Positions 45,122-59,000 of a stretch of DNA of 64,000 nt are shown here, piece after piece. Within the stretch, counting starts at the first letter, position 1. The number at the start of each line of letters is the position of its first letter. Under the pieces are notes generated by a model. The model was not told the origin of the DNA and searched no databases. It saw only the letters and a list, made by a program, of their open reading frames with translations. The DNA is taken from positions 3,970,576 to 4,034,575 of the forward strand of contig JAQFVV010012490.1 of the NCBI GenBank assembly GCA_028023455.1, in the 5' to 3' direction. The position numbers and the translations under genes are program-made. This stretch comes from Epiperipatus broadwayi. Taxonomy: Eukaryota > Onychophora > Udeonychophora > Euonychophora > Peripatidae.

Positions 45122-47000
45122 TATAACAAAAAGAGCCATAGGGGTAATAATAATAATAACTAAGCATTATAAATATGCTAATTAACTTTTAATAAATGTT
45201 AAGAGAAGGAGAACTATCAACTCACTTTTACAAACTACAAATGCTCTTAATATTGAAAGCATATACCAAAGAGTAGTCAGGTTATATATTATTTTGCATA
45301 ATATTTTTATACCTCTCTCTCCTTCCAATATAATAATACATCACACAACCTCTATTCTCAACATTTCATTGCAATGATTTGATCCACAATATTGTTTCTT
45401 AGATTTTATTTGTGCCACTTTATTTTTCAAAATAATTTCTTTTGCCAAAAACAATTTATTTTGATCATTAATTATAATAATAAGATCTCAGCGTTCTTTA
45501 TTTAATATTTCTAATATTAAAATTTTAACTCTTTTATTTTATTTATGAATTATTAAACAATGAATGGCATCCTATGAAAATATGAGCAGACATACTCTTA
45601 CTCCTAAGATAACGTCTACCTAATTTACAACAACAATAATAACAAATTTTTTTAAAAAAAAAACAACTTAATTTAGAATAAAAAGAATCAACTACAATAG
45701 CATTCAAATACCAAGAATGGATAAGGGATTTTATGGCTACTCAGGATATCCTACTAGTAACTCATATCAAATCTTTCTTATAAATTTAAGATAAAGAATT
45801 TAAGAATTAAATTTATAATAGATTATCACTTACAATCTTATGAGTAAGCAAATAATAATTTTATCATAAAAACAGTCTTCTTTTAATAATTACATGTGGA
45901 TTAAGGTGATCATTTAAGATTAAAAAAATGAATGAATATTTTATTTCTTAGATGCATTCTTAACATCTGAAGACATTCTAACAAAGTGATTATTATGTTC
46001 GATTTTATGTGCATGTACTCTTAATGTCTAACATAAAATATTGATTATCTAATGCTAATATTTCTGTATAAGTCGTACATGAATGAGATGATATTAAAGC
46101 TATATTTAAATTTAGTAATAAAATAGAAACATTTATTTAAACAATAAAGACAATAAATAAACAACATTTTTGCAAATCTACAATCTTCACATGAAGCTAT
46201 TCAATCACTGTGCCATACAATTTTACTGCATAGGAGAAATAAATTTTAGAAGTTTACAGCTTATGATAGTAAATAAATACATTTACAATTAAATTATCAT
46301 CAACTATTGTGAATTTGTCCGATTGATAAAAACTTTTTGTTAAACATAAGCATTATCACAAGAACTTCTACATTTTTACATAACAATCATACTATGATAT
46401 TGTCCTCACAATGAGTGCATTTAAATACTAAACATGTCTTACCAATCCAGTGATAAATCGATGCTAGAAGTGATATATATCACTTATTTAGGCCTATAAA
46501 TATAATTTTAAATAAATAACTTGGTTTTATGTTCTGCAATGCTGAAAAAACACAGCAAGACAGACCTACACATCAGAATCAATTCTAGCCTAAGCTCAGA
46601 ATATTCAAGAGTACAACTAAAGAAAAGATGGCATTCTTCAAAACAAATATCAATTGCCAAAATAATAAAATCATGGTGGTACACAATACATGACTCCATA
46701 CAAGATATAATAAATCTGAGAAGAAAAAATACACAAGGCATTGAACCTAATGATGGCATGAACTCAAAAGAGTATCTACAATATGAGGACAAAAAATATG
46801 CTAGGACTCCTGTCTCTGATTATATGAAAAAATGATGATAAAATATCAAAATATTAGGAACAATAAAGGGCTGCCTTAAATAAAGCATCTATGCTAGATA
46901 TAAAACATGAAAAATATCACTCAAGAAAAATACTATAATAAAAGAGAGACAAAGCTAAAACGCTTCATAAAATATATGTACTAGCAAAATAAGTACTTAT
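45122..47000. repeat. Long dispersed repeat family L, copy 2
   Basis: Matches copy 1 in order and orientation. Landmarks are GATCCACAATATTG, GTGCCACTTTATTTTTC, AATGAATGGCATCCTATG, AAGAATGGATAAGGGATTTT, TCTTACCAATCCAGTG, CTTATTTAGGCC and CACTCAAGAAAAATACT. Its left edge, TATAACAAAAAGAGCCATAG then (TAA)n, resembles the left edge of copy 3 (TGTAACCTGCCC...ATAATAATAAC). The 104-codon plus-strand frame at 46521-46835 is not conserved in copy 1 and is not called as a gene. Confidence 0.55.
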
Positions 47001-49598
47001 AAATATAAGAGAGAGGCTAATATAATTATTAACTGATGCATAAAAACCATTAACAAAATTATTTCCAAATCTCACCTAATAAAAATATGACCTGAAATAA
47101 ATAATAAAATAAGAATATAAAACACTTTCACTGGTTATCCATAAACATATTCATTCAAATAGATAAATTACTCATGATACAGAATAAAGCAACACTTTAG
47201 AATGATAGTATTATAAATAAAAAATATTCTGTGAACTTCTGAATGTTATAGTTGATAATAATACATAAAATATATCAGACAAACTACACATAATTAAATA
47301 AATGAAACACATGGTAAATTACAAATAGCATAAAATTACAATGTAAAATTATACCCAGTTTATCAAAATTTCATCCTGGAGGGTTCACCATTCATCAGGA
47401 TACAGTTCTGCAAACACAATTTTTTCTCTATTTGTTGAAAATACAGCAAATTTAAAACTAGATATACATCATTCAACACTATTTCTATAAGCAAAAGATT
47501 TCCTGACAATATAAACACACAAACATATTAATGGCCATTCAGTTTTATGAAAACATTTTAAGAACAGTGCTGGAAATTTCTGGTATTATATTATCTTAAT
47601 TTTACATTAATCCATAGGGAAAGTACAATTTAATTATGAGATCTAGGAGAAAATATCATTTAAAGACAAAGCAGGTTTCTTTAGAAAGCAAGGTTTGAAA
47701 TTCACAATTATAGCACTAATACTAATGGAGCACATGTAAAGCAGGTTTATAATTAAGTTAATTGTATAATAACTTGAAAAATAATTCATTAAAGCATTTT
47801 GTATTTTTCTTTTATAATGTATATATGACTATTTTAATTATTTTGTCCAGACCTAGTTAAATAATAATAACATGAATTTTTAAGTAATAAATCCATTACA
47901 ATGGTATATTTCTTTTCAAACTTAAGTATTCAAGCAAAAATTTTCAAATAAAAGAGTAATAAGTTAATTCTCATTTTTACAAACTTGGGAGATATTTTCC
48001 TATCTACCCTGTATTAAACATAATTTAAAAATTTGCAAGTGAACGTCTTTCACTCAGTAGCAAAGATAATAAATAAATAATTATGATAAGTAATTAAAAT
48101 ATCATCTCCAAAATTAATAAAGAGGTCCCCCAATCCAGGATTAAAATAGTTCATTCATTAAAAATGAATTATCTTGGGAAAACCATTGCTTAAAATGTAA
48201 TAACATTGAAATAAATATATTTTGAAGATGTTGCTTAAGATAAAACATTTTAAAATCTTTTGATAAATTTATTACTCTTTCAGCCTTGAAAAAAAATTTT
48301 TTTTTAAAAAATTCTAAGTAGACATTAAAAATATTAAGAACTGCTCTAAATATTGAAAAATATAAATATTGAAAATTCTTAATATTGTGTCCAAAGAATA
48401 TTAAATCGATAATAAAGTATATTGTAAATAAATAAATTTGTAATCAATAAAAGTTCTTACATAGTGAAGTAAGCTATAGAAAATTCTCATGATCTTTTAA
48501 CTTTCTGTAAAAGTAATTCAGTAATTGTAGAAAAATAACTATTTAAAATTTCCATAATATTTTTTCCTATTTTTTTAATAATGTAGATTTCGACTCCCCA
48601 GTAAACTTAGCTTAAAGTTTTTAGCATCTGGATTAGAACTTATTTATGGATACATTACTTTCACACAAATGAAATTGATTAATATAATTAATGCTTAAAT
48701 TTGCAATCAACAAAATTAATTAAAAAAAGAAACTAAACAAGTTTTCTTTCCATCTCATGTGTGCAACTCTTCCTGGGTGTCTTGATCATGTGATTGATTT
48801 CATTTATTGAAAATTGACATTTTTAACCACATTGCTGTTAAATATGGTTAGATTTTGTAGCATTTTAATTTTCATTCATGTTATTTATGATTCACTGATG
48901 TAATTTGCACCATCTCGTCAATTTTGGTCGCATTTTCTTCACTTTAGGCTTATTTTTTATGAAATTCAAAATTAAAAAGAATTTTAGCTCTAAAGAAGTC
49001 CACATATGGCAATATATTTTGAAGAAAAAAATCAATTTTCATTGCTGCGTATTGGTGTGTTGGCCAGTCTTTTCTCTGATTGGATGGCTGCCAGCTCTGG
49101 ATATTGTGCCACAGGAGTTTCTAAATGACAAGGTCAGAAATCAAAACAAAATGTTTTACACATTCATAATTGATTTTGAACATAAATAAATATATTTATC
49201 ATAACTTTTTACATTCATAATTAAGATTTTTACATTACTTTACTGAAATATAAAGTTTGATTCAAAAAATTTTAAATTTTACAAGAAAAATAAGCATGGG
49301 AAAGTGACAACTCTTCAAGAAAAGTGAATTATGTTGACCGTTACAGAAATGAATAGTGACACACAGATTGTTGAAATATAATTCTTTTGTTTTACCACTG
49401 GCTATTTTTTTAAATATTTTTCTTATATTTTTCTTCAGTTATTAACATTATTTTTAATTTTTCGTTACATTTACCCAATCTGAATTTAAATTATTCAATT
49501 TTTAGAAGCTGAATTGAAACAATTCTGTGTATTTTAGATAAATATTTTATCAATAGAAACTGACTGAAAATGAAACTGATGAATAATAGTTCTCGGAT
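47001..49598. other. AT-rich spacer, no gene seen
   Basis: The 94-codon frame at 48905-49189 includes a short, more balanced part (CWPVFSLIGWLPALDIVPQE) but no recognised motif. Confidence 0.4.
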
Positions 49599-50930
49599 TT
49601 AACCTCTTCGTGTGGGCAATGATTTTTAAATTATAAATATCCAGGTTGAGATTAAGATTAATGGAAATCTACACAGGCTACGCATGTGCTTTTTACACCT
49701 TCATTTTCATCTTTCTCTCTACTTTCCAGAAAGATAAATTTTATTTTTCTATGATAAAAATAAAAATTTTATGATAATTTTTGTGAGCAAGTAGATTAAT
49801 TTTTTTTTTGTCTTTCTCTCATTTTTTTGATAGTTACTGAAGAACAAACAATTCGGCGTGAAAAAATGCATTGGTAAAAAGTTTTACTATTTCCATTGTA
49901 TTTTGAAGCCAATGTTATAAGGCCTAATGATAAATATTTTTATTTTTCTTTATTCTTTTAATTATTATTTTATTATATGATTTTTAATTATTATTTTATT
50001 ATATATTTAATTATTGTTTATATATATATATTTGATTTTTTAAAAAAACAAAAAATTACTATTGAAAGTAACAAAAAAAAAGATTGTGATTATCGGCATT
50101 TTTTTCTATAATGTGAGCTTGGGTGGAGTATTTGAATTAATTGATATGAGACAAAAATAAATATATTTGGGAAATATACTGACCTGATTTAGATTTTGCT
50201 ATAATTTTTTTGTCTGCATTTTAATAATAATAAAAATAAGCAAATGCTAAAAGTAATAATTTTGACAGTAAATAAACTTAGGCCGATTATAGATTATTGC
50301 AATATAAATGTCAAAGCTGCATATTTTTTAATTATTATTTTATTCATATATACTGTATATATATTTGATAAAAAAATATACGAAAAATATATAGTGACTA
50401 TTTTAGTAGTACTTTTTAATAAATTACAAGCTATATTGAAGTTCTTTATTATAATATTCAAATTATACTAATTATCGATCAATATTAACTACTTGTTATA
50501 AGGAATGTTACTAGGAATGACATACATTGCAAACCCTGTATGGAAATACATTTTGAAGGGTTACTGAGAAAATTGAAAGGTACTAACGCTTTATTCTATG
50601 AAGTTTTCAAGTGATGGATTACGTTAGGTAAGTGTTATTATATACTAATTTTTTAGAAATTTTATTATGAATCCAACTAACCTACTAACAAAAATATAAT
50701 TTTAAGTTATATGCATGATAATTTAGGATTTATGAAATAATATGAAAATAATTATTAGAAATATTAATGACTATATTTTTTTCAGTTCAATTACATTCTT
50801 TGGTGTTTAATCTTTAAAACAATATTTATTATGTAATTTTTTATTAATAAACTTAAAATTATGATAAAATTTGTGGCTTAGCATAATTTTTTGAATATTC
50901 AATATGGCTGCTTAAAAGTGAAAAGGTTAA
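49599..50930. mobile_element. Possible piggyBac-like non-autonomous element
   Basis: TTAA occurs directly outside both candidate ends (49599-49602 and 50927-50930). The left end reads CCTCTTCGTGTGGGCAATG and the right end in reverse complement reads CCTTTTCACTTTTAAGCAGCC. The shared CCT.TTC start and TTAA target fit piggyBac-type ends, but TTAA is common in DNA this AT-rich and the inverted match is short. No transposase is present. Confidence 0.35.
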
Positions 50931-51990
50931 GTAATGGATCAATATAAAAATTAGACAAAGGTTTTAGAAGTTAGGTTAAATCACCGCTTCTTGACCACCT
51001 ATATTAAAATTTAAAAAATAATTTGGTATCTGAGAAACAAAGCTAAAAATATAAACTCATTTACATATTGTATAGACTGTCAGTTAAAAATATTAAATTA
51101 TAATACAATTATTTATAAAGCTAAAAAAAAATTATTACAATAAAATAAATATTCTATTGTTTTGAATAGAATATCAATTTACCTCATTCTTTTATAAAAA
51201 TCTTATACCTTCTTAATTAAATGAAAAGTTTCCCAGAACACCTTTTATTGTTTTAAATTAAAAATATATAAAAATAATTAAATATTACAAAAGAGGAAAT
51301 GAAAGTTAAAATTAAAATGCAAGCACAATCAAACACATACACTGAAGTTTCTTTTAATTGATAACTAATAACTTTTAATAATAAATTAACTCTTTATCTT
51401 CCTATAATTAACATAGCTTCTTTATACTGATTAACATAAATAAAATCATACTTTAATTAATAAATAACTTAAAGAAAAATGTTTACTTATAAGCAAGCAA
51501 ATCAAATAATAATATCTAGCATTAAAGATTTAAACGTAGCTGTTATTACAGTTTAAATTAAACATAATATTTTAATATACTAGAAGCTATATAAAAATTT
51601 TAAGCTTTTAATAGCTTTCACTATTAACTCATGATGCAAGAAAATATATTCCTAAGTTTTAAACAATTGGGAGTCACTTAAAATTACGAATGGGTTCAAA
51701 CCAATACAATAAAAATATTAAAAAAAGATGTTTAAAATAATTAACACTTATAAAAGTTCTTAGAATGACTTATAAAATATATTAGCATTTAACTATAATA
51801 CCATATTAAAATTAATTTGCAATAAAAATTAACTTATTGAATTTTTTTTAATACTTAGATAAATTAGATAGCTGGAAGTTTAGTTGCACTGGCAAAGCTA
51901 AAGGTTACAATATATATATATATATATATTGCACTGGTAAATTCATTTCCCTTTTTATTACCGAGGACGTCACTAGGCCACTGTCGACCT
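50931..51990. other. AT-rich spacer with AT microsatellite
   Basis: An (AT)n run of about 20 bases lies at 51909-51929. Nothing else was recognised. Confidence 0.5.
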
Positions 51991-52014
51991 AAGAATCGTC
52001 ATAAGTAATCAGAG

Positions 52015-53095
52015 AAATTTCTGGGATGAATGGGAGAAAAAAGCAAAGAATTGATTGATAAAGAAATTAAGTGTTCTCATATAATAAGTATGATGTAGCT
52101 AAGTGGCAGTAGTGGGGTTAACATATGGAAATGATGCATTATACATTAATAAAGGGATATTAGATTACTTAGAAAAAGTACAAAGAAAAGTAGGAAGATA
52201 TATGCATTAGATGCAGATGTGTGGATTGCAAAGGAAGCAATTCAAGAAGAAATACGATGGTCAAGTTTTTATACGAGAGATGCAAAAAGCAAAATGAAAA
52301 TGTTCGGTAGATTGCAGTTTATGGATAATAAAAGAATAGGCAAAATAGTATAGGTGACAAAAGTAATGCAATATGCAGATTTGGATAAAGAATTTATGTC
52401 AACATACTTATACAAAAGGTGGTATGATTGTGTTGTGTTAGGAGAATTGTTAAGTGTTATAGTTGCAGGTTTACTTCACTAGTGTTTGAAGTATAGTGTT
52501 AAGGGAATAAAAGGAATATATGCATTAATAAAGAATAGGGAGTGGGAGAGATGGAAAACTAGTATGGAGAGAAAAAAGAGTATAAATATATATAGAAGTA
52601 AACAGAATATTGGGTGGAAGTTAATTTATGATAATAGCAAGAAAAGTAGTTTACTGTTTAAGGATCGAACAGCATCTTTAACAACAAAGGAATATACACA
52701 TAAATGCAAAAATGTGGGTGATTTAGTCTGCAAGTTAATTAAGGAAGGCACAGAAAATATTAGGCATCTGTTAATTCAATGTAAGTGCTTGGAAGCAGAA
52801 AGGGTACAAATAGTGAAGTTATGGAAGAATAAATATGAATAAAGTGATTATACAGAAAGTGGGTTATTGGTTTTTATGCTGGGTTTGGGGAAAAATAAGG
52901 GGGATTTAGATATAAAGGTTATGGAGTTGACAAATATTGTATTGTGAAAATGGAATGGAGCAGGATAAAGAATACAGAAAAACTTAGGGTGGGGAATGGA
53001 AAGAGAAGTTTAAGTGGCTAACAGCTTTCTCTGGGCATAGTTGCTGAGAGATTCCTGGCTCCATATAAGGAGAAGTCACAGTGCTTCACATAACA
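52015..53095 (+). mobile_element. 5'-truncated LINE fragment, same family as 12.6-18 kb
   Basis: Matches the 3' part of the larger LINE (about 16975-18050) along its length, from TCATATAATAAGTATGATGT through ATACGAGAGATGCAAAAAGC to the 3' untranslated CTCTGGGCATAGTTGCTGAG and GGAGAAGTCACA. 5' truncation is typical of target-primed reverse transcription. The fragment ends in GCTTCACATAACATAG without a poly-A tail. Confidence 0.9.
52486..52842 (+). pseudogene. C-terminal LINE protein fragment
   Basis: A 118-codon open stretch. IYALIKNREWERW, NIYRSKQNIGWKLIYDNSKK and TENIRHLLIQCKCLEAERVQ align with DALIKNRKMR, YRSKQIIGCELIYDNSKK and ENIRHLLIECKCLQAETVQ of the LINE at 17364-17928. It spans the region after the reverse transcriptase. 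It keeps VCKLIKEGTENIRHLL in one frame, where the larger copy has a stop, so it is the better-preserved of the two here. Confidence 0.88.
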
Positions 53096-54869
53096 TAGAA
53101 AATTTAATTTACGGTGATCAAAAAGTTGATGGTGTTAAATGCTACCAGTTAGACTCAAGGCGAGAAACAAATCTTTAACATTCTTCAGACAATTGAGGGA
53201 CACAGGATCAAATGTTAGGCAACAAATTTGTAAAGTATATTAAATTTCAAAAATTATCAGTTTAAAATAAATATTGGTCAAAGAAAAATATAAACATATG
53301 ACCCAATTCCACAAGCTTATTGGTTGGAGAGTGCAAGTGAATATTATAGCAGTAAACACATCAGCAGATAATTTTGTGTTCTCATCTAAGCTTAAAGGGA
53401 ATTATAATTTCTTCCTGCCAGCAATTTATCTAAACAAATGCTACTTTCCTTTAATGAGAGATTTTAAGAAAAACAATCTTCTATGGAAATCAATGGAACA
53501 GTGCAGACCGATCTTTCCCTAAAACCCAGCAAAACATCAGGATATAATAGAGATGTCATATGCCTGCAAACACTCATAAGAAGTCATTACAAATACAACT
53601 CTTAAGGTTAACTCTGATAAGCCATGAGAAAAGATTATGATTTTATGTAATCTCAAATAGAAAGCACAATTTCTACAGTTTCAAAAAACAGAACTATAAA
53701 ATCGATAAATCACTAGCCAAACGATTTACAGTCTGCATGAAACACAAACACACATTGAACTAATTTATTTTTAAATAAAAAGGGGATAGGTGATTTAACA
53801 GAAAACTACTCGTATTTATCAAAGCTATTAACAATAATTAATGATATAAAAAAAAGTATAAAATATACACTCACAATACACTCTCCGACAAGTAAATTTA
53901 AAATAGAAATCTTAAAATTAAGACTCTATGATTATAGATTCTATTAAAAATAATATACAATAAAAGAAATATTTATCTAAATTATTACGAATAATTATTC
54001 ATATTTCTTTTGTATCAAGCTGAGACTTAAGTAAAGAGATTTAAAAAAAGAGTTAAGCCCTGGTTAAGATATAAAACTGTTCATTTACCTTCGAGGTGTA
54101 TGTTCTGTCCGGTAGATTTCTTCCAGTGGGGTGCGCAGTTTATTTCTATCTAGAGATCATTACAAAGATTTTTCAATTTCCATTTATCTGGTTGGGAGTA
54201 AGATTGCAATATTTAGGATTAGTTTGGGACTAGATGTTTAGAACGTGTTTATGCTAGCACAATTTCAAGCTCCGGGATCCATTTTGCAAAGTTTTATCAT
54301 GGCATACTTCTAATCTGATTCTTCAAGGTAAATATTTTCTGCATTCTGGATGGACTGTCGCTATATCCAATATTTTAGCATATTCACTTCTTCTATTAGT
54401 AAGTAGCTAAGCAATTCTTTCTTAGCACAGCAAGCAGCACATACTATTAGCAAAATCTATTAGTAGTCAGCAAAAATCTAACCAGCAGTCTGTGTTTAGC
54501 AATTAGCAAATATAACATATCAGCAGTTCACCATTACAGAAAGCAAAAGTTATCATAGATCACTATTAGCAAATATAAAGGAATACTCTCAATCAAAACC
54601 ATGGAGCTTTTATATGAAATTGTTATTTCCCACCTCATCTTGATTAAAAGGTTTTGACCAGGGTAAATCTCTATCTCCCACTTAATCTTAATTAACACAA
54701 AAACCAACCAGGGCTCATCTATTTTCAAACATTAATAAAATTTAAGTAAATGAGAAAATAAATCTCAGCTTTTAAAATAGATTAAAATTAACAAAATACA
54801 AAAGCAATAAAATATTTCTGTTAATACAATTTATAAAATACAATATGGGTATATATATATTGTAACCTG
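53096..54869. other. Unannotated sequence, no gene seen
   Basis: Between about 54410 and 54560 the word TTAGCA or CAGCAG recurs (TTAGCACAGCAAGCAGCAC, TATTAGCAAA, AGTCAGCAAAAA, CCAGCAGTC), a loose short repeat. The 82-codon frame at 53274-53522 has no recognised motif. Confidence 0.4.
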
Positions 54870-56000
54870 CCCCCCCCCGCTCCATAATAATAACAACATG
54901 CTAAGAATATACTAACTACTCCGGATTTTCTTTACTTATTTATTTCCGGTCAATAATAATTAACATTAATAATAATTCCGGGTTCTCTAACTCAGTCTAT
55001 CAAATATATTATTATAATTTAAATAAAATAATCACTAGCTCAGAACTTTATAAACACAGTTATGCCTGTGAAATGAATCAACATAAACATCTTTTATTAT
55101 TCCCATGAGACCTGGAGCAATGACAAAGGAACAAGACGAGAGATCATTGAGATACTATCCCAATGGCATAAGAACACTATCCTAAATAATTGACTAATAG
55201 CATTCCTACGACTTTTAAAACTTTTATCATATCTTAATATTTTTAAAATAAAATCTAGCTCACATAAAATAAATTAATTAAATAAAATAGAGTTAAATTA
55301 ATCAAATCATATCAAATCAAATAGATAAATCAATAAGTAAATAAATAATTAAATCTCAGGTTCATAAATTGTAATTAAAACTGATTTCATATTGCCATAG
55401 TAAACTATGATAAGGGAATTTTATGTCATAATTCACTACGTAACGAATAACTAATTAATAAGAACAATGACAATAATAGAATAATATAATCTTCTTTTCT
55501 TTCTAGATGTATTAAATACTTTCGTGGTAACATTTATTAATCCGATAATCAAAAATTATGTGGTAACGTTCGCATATATTTTACTTAAATATTGTGGCAA
55601 TTAACCCATGACCAATACCTATTCTACTTATACTTCTTTCATTTTATTATGTAAATAAAACAAAACAAATTATTAAAATTTCCAATGTTTATTTATCTTG
55701 TGCTAAATCATAAATATGTTTAATTATAAACGTGCGTTGTGATTTCATGCATTTCATGTGTAGGAAAAACAACCACCAAGACACAAGGCTTACTAATAAA
55801 ATTTTATAACATTTTATTAACATTATAACAAAGAACACTTTGTACATTATTTACAGCGGATATCCCTACTTACTTATCACCAACTTTTATTTATACCCGT
55901 TGATGTCTTAACATTATTATTATCGAATTTTATTTTACCCTTTTACCATTGATAATTACAACAGTATTTTACAATATTATTATTATTGGATACATGTTTT
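54870..56000. repeat. Long dispersed repeat family L, copy 3 (divergent)
   Basis: Starts TGTAACCTGCCC after an AT microsatellite. Landmarks shared with the other copies are an (ATAATA) block, AAGGGAATTTTATGTC, and at 55810-55860 an ACATTTTATTAAC...AACAAAGAACA block like 37063-37091. Similarity is weaker than between copies 1 and 2, so extent and orientation are uncertain. A TGTAAC start is compatible with an LTR edge, but no second LTR was identified. Confidence 0.4.
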
Positions 56001-59000
56001 GAGCTTAGCTGAATACACAAAATTTCTATCCATTAAACTTTTCTATTGACATTATGTCCTTATAATTTCAAAATTATATTTCTATAAGATCTTGACTTTT
56101 ATGTAAAATTATACAAAATTACAAAATTATACTTATATTCTTGTTAGTATGGAATCCTACAGAATTTAATCCTTATGATATTTTCATGTTCCTTTTATTA
56201 TCAATCATAATATAATTACTGATAAAATTTTGATCCCATCCTTAACTTTATATAGCAATTAACATTATCCACACACTATGTACAAATACACATTTTTGTT
56301 ATACATTTCTTTAACTCATTTTCCAAATAAACATGCAATCTCTTTTACTAAAATCTCACGTACAATATTTTAAAATCTTATTATTGTTTTAAAACTTAAT
56401 TCTAAGGTTTTTCCTTTAAAATTATATCAGTTTAGCAATTGGCTTTAAAATTATATCATATGATTCTTCATCTTTTATAATACTTATACTTTCCCTTTGG
56501 ACTTATACAATTCTACTTTACTCTAGTAAATAACTATTCTTACATAACTACTATCTAACTTCCTTTCTATCTTATGTATCATTTCTATAAAATTATCTCC
56601 CTGACGATGTATTTTCATGAAATCAAGATAGCGAAGATATAGATGCGTTGGATCAAAATAAACAAGATATTATCCTTTATAAAACTTTGACAATCATGGC
56701 ACAGTGAATTTAAGGACGCCATAGAGGAGTGACTTTTATCTGTCTATCTGCCTCTAGTATTGGAAGGATGCTAAAGCTATTTCTTCAGCTTCATCACATC
56801 AGAAAGTTTCAAAGATATGTAAAAACACTGTCCAGAATATATGTGCTCAGTTATAGGGCGAAGTTATCTATACTGAAGTCACACAAATAATTATGATCCA
56901 CATATTTCATTCCTTATAGTTTAATAAAACATCCTCTTGGTTTCCTTTGACATCAGTACTCCCAAGTCACTATCTGATTGATTTCTTCAGATTCATCTCT
57001 TCATTACATCGACAAATTCTCTGTCTACCTTGCTAATAATAATAAAATTCATTTTTATTCAACTATACAGCTATTCTTAAGAAAATTCTTTACTATACTT
57101 CCCGTATATTTCTATCTCTACTGTTCTAAACTATTTGAATATTTTCAATATAAAACTCAAAAGAATCACATAATTAATATGCTACTTATTATTAATCATT
57201 TTTAGATTATTTATTGCATGCACATTTTAAAATTTTACTACTCTCTTAAATATATGTTTGATGTTGGATAAATGTGTACTTATAACTTTTAACATCTTTC
57301 ATACTTCATTCATTAATAGATGACCTATAAAAAAAATATATTACATATTACCAATAATATTAAAATTACCAACGATCTCTATCCTCTGGATCGTATTTGT
57401 AAACTTCTCCATTCCAGGACTTCTAGTAGGTATTTAAAATTTTCCATACACACATTTTTATTTATACTAATATTTCTCTCATTCCATTAGCTCGTATATT
57501 TAAATATAATTATTATAAAATTTATGTTTATATGTTTCCCTAAACTAATTCAAATTTTATACTTTAAATACAATAAAAAAAAATAATTAAAACTATATTT
57601 ACGATACAGCTTTGTTGGACTCGCTTGGAAAATCGTTCATTGCAAAGCTAAAAAAAAAATTATATTTTATTTTCTTCAGTCACTTAATGTTCTAATTTAA
57701 AACTTTTAATTCTGTTTATTAATTCTTCTTAGACGATGATCCTTAATTTTCTTCATATTTTTCCACTTATTCTTGAGATCTCCTTTACATAGTCTGCTAG
57801 CTTTTTCCCCCGCGCGCTTGGTTTTCCTCGATGCATCTTGTACTTTATTTTAAAAATTCAACAAATTTTTCTTTATTTCCATGGATCCATTTTCCTCATT
57901 TTAGTGATTAATTATATCTGTTTAAAATAACATTCTTTCCATTTAATATCTTTTCCTTTTTTTTCTATGATGAGGTATAAATGCTAGGTTCCTCTTAGTA
58001 AGTTCATATAGCACTTTATACAGGACTATGGCTTTTCTTCTATTTTTTTAATTTAGAAACTATATTTTTAAATAATGTTTTCCTTTAATATAACATACTT
58101 TTCTTCCTCATTCTTTTTCTATATACTTGAACGCTTATTATGATTTTTCTCATAGAGAAATATGACTTAGTTTTAAATACTTATAAAACAAATGTTCGTC
58201 ATAGGATTCTCTCGATAGCAATAGTTTCTTTCTTATATTTTCACACAGCATCTTCTTTGTATTTTTCCAAGTTATACGATTTAATTTCTGGTTGAGCACA
58301 AATAATACAAAACTTATACAATTTTCACTCATTTTTCTTTCAATAATTATTTCAATTATTATTCTTGGTATTTCCATTTTATTGTAGGCTGAATGGTCAA
58401 ATTTGATTAAATCCACTGGTAAGATCACGTAGAAATTAGCAAATCATCTTTCTGGATACAAAGTTATTTTATCTGTTAAAGACTAACTTTAGAATAATTA
58501 TTAATTTATAAATTTATATTACTTTTTTCAGCTTCGATGTTACAAGCAATTCAAAAAGGTTACCTTCCTCTTCAACTTTCACATTCCATCTCCCGCTTCT
58601 GTATATCTTAGATTTTTTTCTTCCCATTTAAATCCGTTGATTGGTCAATATTTGTTTTTTAGCGCGAACAATATTAGTCATTCTATTTTGGATGATAAAT
58701 TGTACTTTTTAAATAAATATTTATGACGTAATGTCTGGAATATTACTTTAACTTAATATTATTAAATTTAATCATAGTTTGATAAAATTATTATTTGATC
58801 TTTAAAATAATTATTAAGACAATCTATAATATTTTAAACTTTAATTTTTTATGATAGATGACAATTATATCTAGTTTTAAATTCACAAACTTTATTATTA
58901 TTTACCAAGTGTGTGTGTGTGCGTGAAAGCATGTAATATACGATCACGTGTCTATTAACTTTACAAAAATGATCTTTTATTTATGTCTCGGTTTAAATTA

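Noticed and set aside
46521-46835. 104-codon plus-strand frame (and its antisense partner 46508-46792)
   Set aside because: It lies in repeat family L, is not conserved as a frame in copy 1, and shows no motif.
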